Shown piece after piece: positions 7,015-11,424 of a stretch of 11,424 nt of DNA. The translations under genes and the position numbers were made by a program. This DNA is from PUPG01 sp031323845. Its GTDB lineage: Bacteria > Bacteroidota > Bacteroidia > Bacteroidales > UBA7960. The stretch covers positions 1 through 11,424 of the forward strand of contig JAVIYP010000076.1 in NCBI GenBank assembly GCA_031323845.1. The letters are read 5' to 3'. The notes beneath the pieces were generated by a model. That model was not told the origin of the DNA. It saw only the letters and a list, made by a program, of their open reading frames with translations, and ran no database searches. Within the stretch, counting starts at the first letter, position 1. Each line of letters starts with the position of its first letter.

Positions 7015-8238
7015 TTTGCCTGTCAGTTCAATGATTTTCAGGATTACCCGGGTGGCCTTTTCCATACTTTCGAGCGGAATGAATTCATAGCGGCCATGGT
7101 AATTGTGTCCGCCTGCAAAAAGGTTAGGACAGGGCAGGCCCATATACGACAGTCTTGCTCCGTCGGTGCCTCCCCTGACGGGTCGGATCAGTGGAGTGAT
7201 ATCCAGCGCTTCCATGGCCTGCCGCGCCATCTCCACGATCCCGATTACCGGATGTATCCTGGAATACATGTTGTAATACTGGTCCTTTATCTCTACCAGG
7301 AAACGCCCGCTCCCGTATCTTTCATTGAGCAACAGGGCATGATGCCTCAGCTTTGACTTACGGTTGTTAAACCGGGTCATGTCGTGGTCACGAACTATGT
7401 ATTCCATCACGGCCTCCTCAACGTTGCCGGAGATGCTGATGAGATGAAAAAAACCTTCGTAGCCTGAGGTGTGTTCGGGGCGCTCATTTTCCGGAAGCAT
7501 GCGGTTATATTCCATAGCCAGCAGCGAAGCGTTGATCATTTTGTCTTTCGCCTCCCCGGGGTGTATGCTTCTGCCCTTTATGGTAATGCGGGCATGGGCG
7601 GCATTGAAGTTTTCGTATTGAAGCTCACCCGCTTCGCCACCGTCAACCGTGAAGGCAAAATCTGCCGCAAATCTCTTTATGTTGAAGTGATCAGCGCCCC
7701 TGCCAATCTCTTCGTCAGGGGTGAAAGCAATTTTTACAGCCCCATGCCGAAAGTCCGGATTGTTGATAAGGTATTCAACAGCCGTCATAATTTCGGCAAC
7801 ACCGGCTTTGTTGTCGGCTCCGAGCAGCGTTGTTCCGTCTGAGGTGATCAGCGTATGGCCTTTGTATTTTTCAAGCACCGGAAAATCGGCAACGCGCATT
7901 ACAATATTTTTTTCTGCATGGAGCACCAGGTCGTTACCGTCGTAATGCTTGTGTATAACAGGTCTCAGATGTTGAGCTGTCATGTCCGGACTGGTATCCA
8001 GATGTGCTATAAACCCAGCAACCGGTGTTTTTTTTGTGGTATTGGCAGGTAAGGTGGCCATTACATATCCGTGTTCATCTACATGCGCATCTGTCAAACC
8101 CATCTGTAAGAGTTCATCAGCCAGCATGTTTGCCAGTAAAGTCTGATTGGGAGTGCTGGGGTTTGAAGACGATGACGGGTCGCTCTGTGTGTCTATGCTG
8201 ACATAACGCAGGAAACGCTCGAGGAGACGATCTTTCAT
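7003..8238 (-). CDS. pepT: Tripeptide aminopeptidase (peptidase T, M20B)
   Basis: A cytoplasmic dizinc exopeptidase that removes the N-terminal residue from tripeptides in the last steps of peptide breakdown. It has 411 residues, close to the usual 408-413. The metal and catalytic residues of the M20 family are present: His79 and Asp81 in AHLDTSPDM, Asp142 in LLGADNKAG, Glu176 and Glu177 in TPDEEIGRGAD, Asp199 in FTVDGGEAGE and His381 in GGHNYHGRYEF. RGGTDGARLS (355-364) is the substrate-carboxylate region. The ATG at 8238 is chosen because MKDRLLERFLRYVSIDTQSD is the standard PepT start; an in-frame ATG at 8340 would add 34 unrelated residues that overlap the upstream gene. It begins 7 bases after that gene's stop, so the two are probably cotranscribed. 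All key residues are intact. Confidence 0.96.
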   Translation of the reverse strand: MKDRLLERFLRYVSIDTQSDPSSSSNPSTPNQTLLANMLADELLQMGLTDAHVDEHGYVMATLPANTTKKTPVAGFIAHLDTSPDMTAQHLRPVIHKHYDGNDLVLHAEKNIVMRVADFPVLEKYKGHTLITSDGTTLLGADNKAGVAEIMTAVEYLINNPDFRHGAVKIAFTPDEEIGRGADHFNIKRFAADFAFTVDGGEAGELQYENFNAAHARITIKGRSIHPGEAKDKMINASLLAMEYNRMLPENERPEHTSGYEGFFHLISISGNVEEAVMEYIVRDHDMTRFNNRKSKLRHHALLLNERYGSGRFLVEIKDQYYNMYSRIHPVIGIVEMARQAMEALDITPLIRPVRGGTDGARLSYMGLPCPNLFAGGHNYHGRYEFIPLESMEKATRVILKIIELTGKSKL

Positions 8239-8245
8239 GAGTTTA

Positions 8246-9076
8246 TCAATGCTTGTGTGCTTGTTTTTTAAGCATAATGCCGGCCATATAACGACCGGTA
8301 ATCCCCTGGCCTGCCCTGGCTGAAAAAAAAGTATCTGCATGGCATTGCGAGCAGATGCCTGACACTTCTATGTGACCTTCAGGAACTCCCGCTTCCCTGA
8401 GTTGGCGCGTGTTTGCCTCCCATTGGTCAAATATATGTTTTCCCGGAGTTGTTGAAGGTTTGATGATGTCCTTCACTGAACCGAAAGCTGCCTTTGCTTC
8501 CCGGCAGACGTCGTCGCCGACTTCATAACAGCAGGGCCCGTTCGAGGGTCCGAGCCCGGCATATATGTTTTCGGCCCTGGAGCCATAATTCTGAACCATT
8601 TTTATGATGGCTTCCTGGACGATCTTCCTGACGGCACCTTTCCATCCGGCATGCAGTGAGGCAATAACACCTTCGACGGGGTCATACAGCAGGACAGGCA
8701 CACAATCGGCCACCTGAACACACAGGCACAGGTTCTTTACGTTGGTAATCATTCCATCGGTGTTGAACAGGGCTGTGTCTATTTCAAGTGCCCCTTTCCC
8801 GCGGCTGTTGTCGTTGACAATGGCAATATTGCTGCTGTGGCATTGGTTGGCGAAGGTAAACTTCATCAGGTCAATGCCGATGGCATCGGAAAGGATGCGT
8901 CTGTTCTGAAGTACACGGAAATTATCATCTCCCACATGAAAACCTATATTCAGTGAAGAAAAGTTTCCCTCTGAGATGCCTCCTTTGCGGCTGGAAATGA
9001 AATGTACAAGCTCATTAAACACCGTCAGTTTTGCAAATTGGAAAATGCTGACACCTTCCAGGTCTTGTTGTAGCAT
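8246..9076 (-). CDS. pgeF: PgeF/YfiH-type protein (laccase-domain, DUF152 family)
   Basis: A member of the YfiH/YlmD family. E. coli PgeF (YfiH) is a peptidoglycan-editing factor that removes wrongly inserted serine from cell-wall precursors; related proteins act as purine nucleoside phosphorylases or adenosine deaminases, and older annotations say polyphenol oxidase. It has 276 residues, the usual length. The three metal ligands are all visible: His80 in ANQCHSSN, Cys125 in VADCVPVLLYD and His142 in LHAGWKGA. Other family blocks are GLGPSNGPCCYEVG (about 174-187), CSQCHADTFFSARAG and a C-terminal TGRYMAGIML. The start is the ATG at 9076-9074. The region upstream is AT-rich; TATATTTA at 9103-9096 on the minus strand is one base from a TAnnTTTG box but has no partner. 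It lies 7 bases before pepT, suggesting a wall-precursor and peptide-salvage operon. The exact reaction cannot be fixed from sequence. Confidence 0.93.
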   Translation of the reverse strand: MLQQDLEGVSIFQFAKLTVFNELVHFISSRKGGISEGNFSSLNIGFHVGDDNFRVLQNRRILSDAIGIDLMKFTFANQCHSSNIAIVNDNSRGKGALEIDTALFNTDGMITNVKNLCLCVQVADCVPVLLYDPVEGVIASLHAGWKGAVRKIVQEAIIKMVQNYGSRAENIYAGLGPSNGPCCYEVGDDVCREAKAAFGSVKDIIKPSTTPGKHIFDQWEANTRQLREAGVPEGHIEVSGICSQCHADTFFSARAGQGITGRYMAGIMLKKQAHKH

Positions 9077-9191
9077 GTTGAAGCTTTTTGGCTTATAAAT
9101 ATATAAAAATTTCTTACGCTATTCGATAAGCTGTACTTTGTTTTCTGAAGCATGATAATCTAAATGGCGAAAGCCTTTGTCGTCTGGTTGT

Positions 9192-9231
9192 GAAAAACAT
9201 CTGAAGCCCGCACAGGTGCGGGCTTCAGATG
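9192..9231 (-). terminator. Intrinsic terminator after the type IX secreted protein gene
   Basis: A perfect 16-bp inverted repeat (9198-9213 with 9216-9231) is separated by only two bases, so the real loop is about four bases. The stem core is GC-rich (GCCCGCAC). Read on the minus strand it is followed at once by TTTTTC, the T-run of an intrinsic terminator. It begins 20 bases after the stop codon at 9252-9254. No T-run follows on the plus strand, so it works in one direction. It separates this gene from the downstream pgeF-pepT pair. Confidence 0.85.
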
Positions 9232-9251
9232 AAAAATATGAAGAGAAAAAA

Positions 9252-11424
9252 TTAGTAGGCAATTTGCAGCTTGTTCACTGCATGATGGTTTTCTCCGGTG
9301 ACTTTGATGAGGTATAGGCCGGGGTTTAACCCACTGAGGTTTACGGTTACCGTATTTGAAGATACGTTCCGGTGATACAGCAACTGTCCGCCCAGGTTAT
9401 AAATGCTTACCTCTGTAATCTGGCTGTCAGCGCTTATCGTTACAACGTCTCTTGCAGGATTGGGGAAGATGCTGATGGGCATGGCTTCAGGATCTCCAAC
9501 AAAGGTATCGTCCTGAATACCAAAGACATCATCAATAACCATATCCCCTTCGACTTCTACCTCGCGGTTCGGATCACCCGGCCACTCTCCGTCAGCCCAT
9601 GAGGGGCCGTCAAAATATTTGTAGTGGTAAGTGCCGGCAGCAAGCTGGAGTGTCGTCGTGAAAACATACACATTGTCGGTTGGTTCAAGCTGCTGGTCTT
9701 CGTAAGTGCCGGGTTCTGCCCATTCCCATTGCGGGAAATCACCGGTCATGTAAACATCGGTTTCGCCAATCACAAAGCCATCGGCCTGATTCATATTAAC
9801 ATTGAAGGTTACGTTAAAGTATTCAATGGCGAACAGTACGACTTCGACGGTCTTTCCTTCGCCGGCAACCTCAAATGATCCCTCTGCTGTGTCATAGTCC
9901 TCCAGTGTAACAATGTATTCGTAAATGCCATTGTTGAGGTTGAATTCATATTGACCGGGTTCATACTCCACACCATCAAGGGTAATAACAGCGTGCGGAA
10001 TCACATTACCGTCACCATCAACCACTTCAAACACGATGGGGTAGTAAAGCACCCAGGGCATGGTTATCATCGGACTGATCAGCCAGTTGTCGGGGGTCAG
10101 TGCGGTCTGGCCTTCACCGTCCCACGATTGGCTGCGCATGTGAGCATGGTAGGTGAGATCCTGTTCAATCCTCATGGCGAAGTACCAGTTGAAGCCGTCA
10201 TTGTCATAATCTATGGCTTCCCAGCCTTCGGGCAACCATTCTTCATCATATTCCGGAAGTCCGTCTGCCGGGTCAAAATCATCGGGCACACCGCCTTCAA
10301 AGTCCTCAAACAACAGAATGTCCGGCAGATCAAGGCTGGCTTCTATTCCTTCGATCTTAATGTTGTCAATAACAATACGATCTTTGTCGGTAATGTCATG
10401 GTGCCTGAAAGCAACACGGATGTTTTGTTGCTGGAAGGCAGATATTTCTAAACTGCGATGCTGGTATTCCCAGCCTGGGACGGTTGACTCCAGGGTTTCT
10501 TCGAAGACCATTACCCATTCTTCCGGGTTCAATTCCTCGCCGGGGTCAACGGCAATCCAGACACTGTAATACTCTTCCCTGTAAACCGGCGTAGTGGCTG
10601 TTGATGCCACATCCCAGGAAAGGTAAACGTTGTCGTACACATCCGGGATTTCTTCCATGATCACATTTTCAAAAACATTACCATCGGTGATCACCACCAT
10701 GCCTTCACTGTCAAAGTAAAGGTCTCTGCTAACCACGTAGTTATAGAATCCCGGGGTCAGTTCAAATACGTACTCTCCGGCGTCGTGGCTTTCTCCTTCA
10801 ATGGTGATAACAGCATCGGTGATCAGTTCCATTTCTTCATCCATAACGGTGAAGGTAAGGGTGTAGGTCGGATCATCACCTGCGGTGAGCGTAATATCAA
10901 TATCAAGGTCAGCATCATCCACCTCGAACGTTCCCATATAAGTTTCGAAACCGTCCTTGTAAACAAAGTACTGATAGGTGCCGGGAAAATACATAAAGTC
11001 CGTATCCCCTTCATCATAAGTAACGTTGTCAATGGCAATAACCTCTGTACCGTCGGCATCTGCAATGTTGAACACGACATTGAAGGGGTCGACAATACGC
11101 AGGTCGTCGAAATACAGCATGGCACTGGTGGCGGCTCCTTCAAGATCTTTGGTGATCTGGAAACTGTCAAAGTAGAAGACTTCGCCATCCATAACACCAT
11201 CTCCGTTCACCCAGCCCACAACATTGTCAGGATCATTGTAGTTCCAGGTTACACGGCGCCAGCCTGTCCAGTCAATGGACATCCATTGGGAGCCTTCCAG
11301 TGTCGGTATTCCGTCCCTGGTCATCAGGCGGAAGCGGTTTCCTGAGCCGTCGCCATAAATAAAGACTTCCAGTGCCTGGCCGGGACCAAACTGCCGCGCG
11401 GGAGTGTTTGCCGTACCTGCCGGC
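9252..11424 (-). CDS. Large multidomain secreted protein with type IX sorting domain, 5' end cut by window
   Basis: Frame open from the window edge: 723 residues are visible, counted here from the Met at 11324 as residue 1, with 33 more before it; that Met is internal. Order of regions: a beta-sandwich carbohydrate-binding-like segment (EVFIYGDGSGNRFRL upstream of residue 1, then SIDWTGWRRVT, ending YFDDLRI at 71-77); two beta repeats (82-148 and 154-225); a C-terminal half of a cleaved-adhesin/choice-of-anchor-J domain (228-326); an N-terminal half of the same type (337-423); a third beta repeat (428-499); a starch-binding or E-set-like module (about 502-603: NVTFNVNM, VYMTGDFPQWEW, YHYKYFDGPSWADGEW); and a type IX C-terminal sorting domain (615-690) with ISIFPNPARDVVTIS and GLYLIKV. 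Very rich in Asp and Glu. The sorting domain implies export across the outer membrane by the Por system and release or surface attachment. The target could be a glycan or host/particle surface; no catalytic domain is visible here. The N-terminal signal peptide lies outside the window. Confidence 0.9.
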   Translation of the reverse strand, partial: PAGTANTPARQFGPGQALEVFIYGDGSGNRFRLMTRDGIPTLEGSQWMSIDWTGWRRVTWNYNDPDNVVGWVNGDGVMDGEVFYFDSFQITKDLEGAATSAMLYFDDLRIVDPFNVVFNIADADGTEVIAIDNVTYDEGDTDFMYFPGTYQYFVYKDGFETYMGTFEVDDADLDIDITLTAGDDPTYTLTFTVMDEEMELITDAVITIEGESHDAGEYVFELTPGFYNYVVSRDLYFDSEGMVVITDGNVFENVIMEEIPDVYDNVYLSWDVASTATTPVYREEYYSVWIAVDPGEELNPEEWVMVFEETLESTVPGWEYQHRSLEISAFQQQNIRVAFRHHDITDKDRIVIDNIKIEGIEASLDLPDILLFEDFEGGVPDDFDPADGLPEYDEEWLPEGWEAIDYDNDGFNWYFAMRIEQDLTYHAHMRSQSWDGEGQTALTPDNWLISPMITMPWVLYYPIVFEVVDGDGNVIPHAVITLDGVEYEPGQYEFNLNNGIYEYIVTLEDYDTAEGSFEVAGEGKTVEVVLFAIEYFNVTFNVNMNQADGFVIGETDVYMTGDFPQWEWAEPGTYEDQQLEPTDNVYVFTTTLQLAAGTYHYKYFDGPSWADGEWPGDPNREVEVEGDMVIDDVFGIQDDTFVGDPEAMPISIFPNPARDVVTISADSQITEVSIYNLGGQLLYHRNVSSNTVTVNLSGLNPGLYLIKVTGENHHAVNKLQIAY
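9255..9482 (-). other. Type IX secretion C-terminal sorting domain (Por type)
   Basis: The last 76 residues show the type A sorting-domain pattern: a PNPARDVVTIS strand, EVSIYNLGGQLLY, a VNLSGLNPGLYLIKV block and a short basic end, NKLQIAY. Such domains are recognised by the PorU/PorV machinery and usually cleaved on export. The short final strand is the expected end, so the protein is complete at its C terminus. Confidence 0.92.
9828..10043 (-). repeat. Beta repeat 3 in the secreted protein
   Basis: Residues 428-499. It shares with repeat 2 a pattern of F-x-V-x-D, then HAVITLDG (DAVITIEG in repeat 2), then PGQYEFNL (AGEYVFEL), then a G-x-Y-x-Y-x-V strand, G-x-F and V-x-V. It resembles a PEGA or carboxypeptidase-regulatory-like beta sandwich. 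It directly follows the adhesin N-terminal half-domain. Confidence 0.7.
10056..10316 (-). other. N-terminal half of a cleaved-adhesin/choice-of-anchor-J domain
   Basis: Residues 337-423. Family signatures are LLFEDFEGG at the start, LPEGWEAIDYDNDGFNWY in the middle, then SQSWDGEG and ALTPDNWLISPMI. In intact domains this is followed by a strand and an SVWIA-like block. Here the third beta repeat follows within five residues instead. Confidence 0.7.
10347..10643 (-). other. C-terminal half of a cleaved-adhesin/choice-of-anchor-J domain
   Basis: Residues 228-326. It has the features that usually follow NWLISP in this family: NVYLSWDVAS, EYYSVWIAVD, WVMVFEETL, HRSLEISAF, IRVAFRHHD and DRIVIDNIKIEG. 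It is preceded by beta repeat 2 and not by its usual N-terminal half. Confidence 0.65.
10650..10865 (-). repeat. Beta repeat 2 in the secreted protein
   Basis: Residues 154-225, starting YTLTFTVMDEE, with DAVITIEG, AGEYVFEL and GFYNYVVSRD. It is closest to repeat 3. It is joined directly to the adhesin C-terminal half-domain. Confidence 0.7.
10881..11081 (-). repeat. Beta repeat 1 in the secreted protein
   Basis: Residues 82-148, starting NVVFNIADADG, with IDNVTYDEGD, GTYQYFVYKDGF and GTFEVDD. It has the same strand pattern as repeats 2 and 3 but is more distant, lacking the AVIT-x-x-G block. It follows the carbohydrate-binding-like segment. Confidence 0.6.

Noticed and set aside
8239..8340. 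Upstream ATG for pepT at 8340
   Set aside because: It would add 34 residues unlike any PepT and overlap the end of pgeF; the start at 8238 fits the family length.
9096..9103. TATATTTA on the minus strand as a pgeF promoter box
   Set aside because: One mismatch to TAnnTTTG and no upstream TTTG at the right distance; the region is simply AT-rich, so it is not listed as a feature.
11322..11324. ATG as the start of the secreted protein
   Set aside because: The frame stays open for 33 more codons to the window edge and those codons encode part of a recognisable beta-sandwich (EVFIYGDGSGNRFRL).
9951..11345. Plus-strand open frames of 118-186 residues opposite the secreted protein gene
   Set aside because: They mirror the Asp/Glu-rich minus-strand protein and have no motifs; the minus-strand reading shows clear domains.

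Overview
The window reads as chromosomal DNA of a member of the Bacteroidota, probably an environmental Bacteroidales-like lineage. This rests on three things: a secreted protein ending in a type IX secretion (Por) C-terminal sorting domain, a BatA-domain membrane protein, and TAnnTTTG-like promoter boxes instead of clear Shine-Dalgarno sites. The assignment is an inference from recognised motifs, not from a database search. Genes are densely packed. No stretch longer than 300 bases lacks a gene; the two largest gaps are about 175 bases each (905-1079 and 9077-9251). I saw no rRNA, tRNA, CRISPR array, insertion sequence or phage gene.

Left edge (1-1079): a 3-oxoacyl-ACP synthase III-like gene runs leftward out of the window, so its 3' end is missing. 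It is divergent from the next gene. The shared intergenic region holds an inverted repeat between two possible promoters.

Plus-strand block (1080-7014): a 678-residue BatA/vWA-like membrane protein, a topoisomerase IV subunit A (ParC type) and a divergent type I glyceraldehyde-3-phosphate dehydrogenase. They lie 67 and 42 bases apart and may form a loose transcription unit. The last gene meets the opposing pepT tail to tail, and their final 12 bases overlap.

Minus-strand block (7003-9076): a pgeF/yfiH-type gene followed after 7 bases by pepT (tripeptide aminopeptidase), a likely two-gene operon linked to peptidoglycan-precursor editing and peptide breakdown.

Right edge (9198-11424): a large acidic secreted protein, cut at its N terminus by the window end. 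It carries a carbohydrate-binding-like segment, three related beta repeats, two half-domains of the cleaved-adhesin/choice-of-anchor-J type in reversed order, a starch-binding-like module and a type IX sorting domain. A strong hairpin terminator follows its stop codon.

Most of the window is conserved housekeeping sequence. The parts most worth a second look are the scrambled domain order of the secreted protein, the altered substrate-site residues in the KAS III-like enzyme and the GAPDH, and the codon-in-register antisense overlap of gap and pepT. I found nothing I would call a wholly new system.
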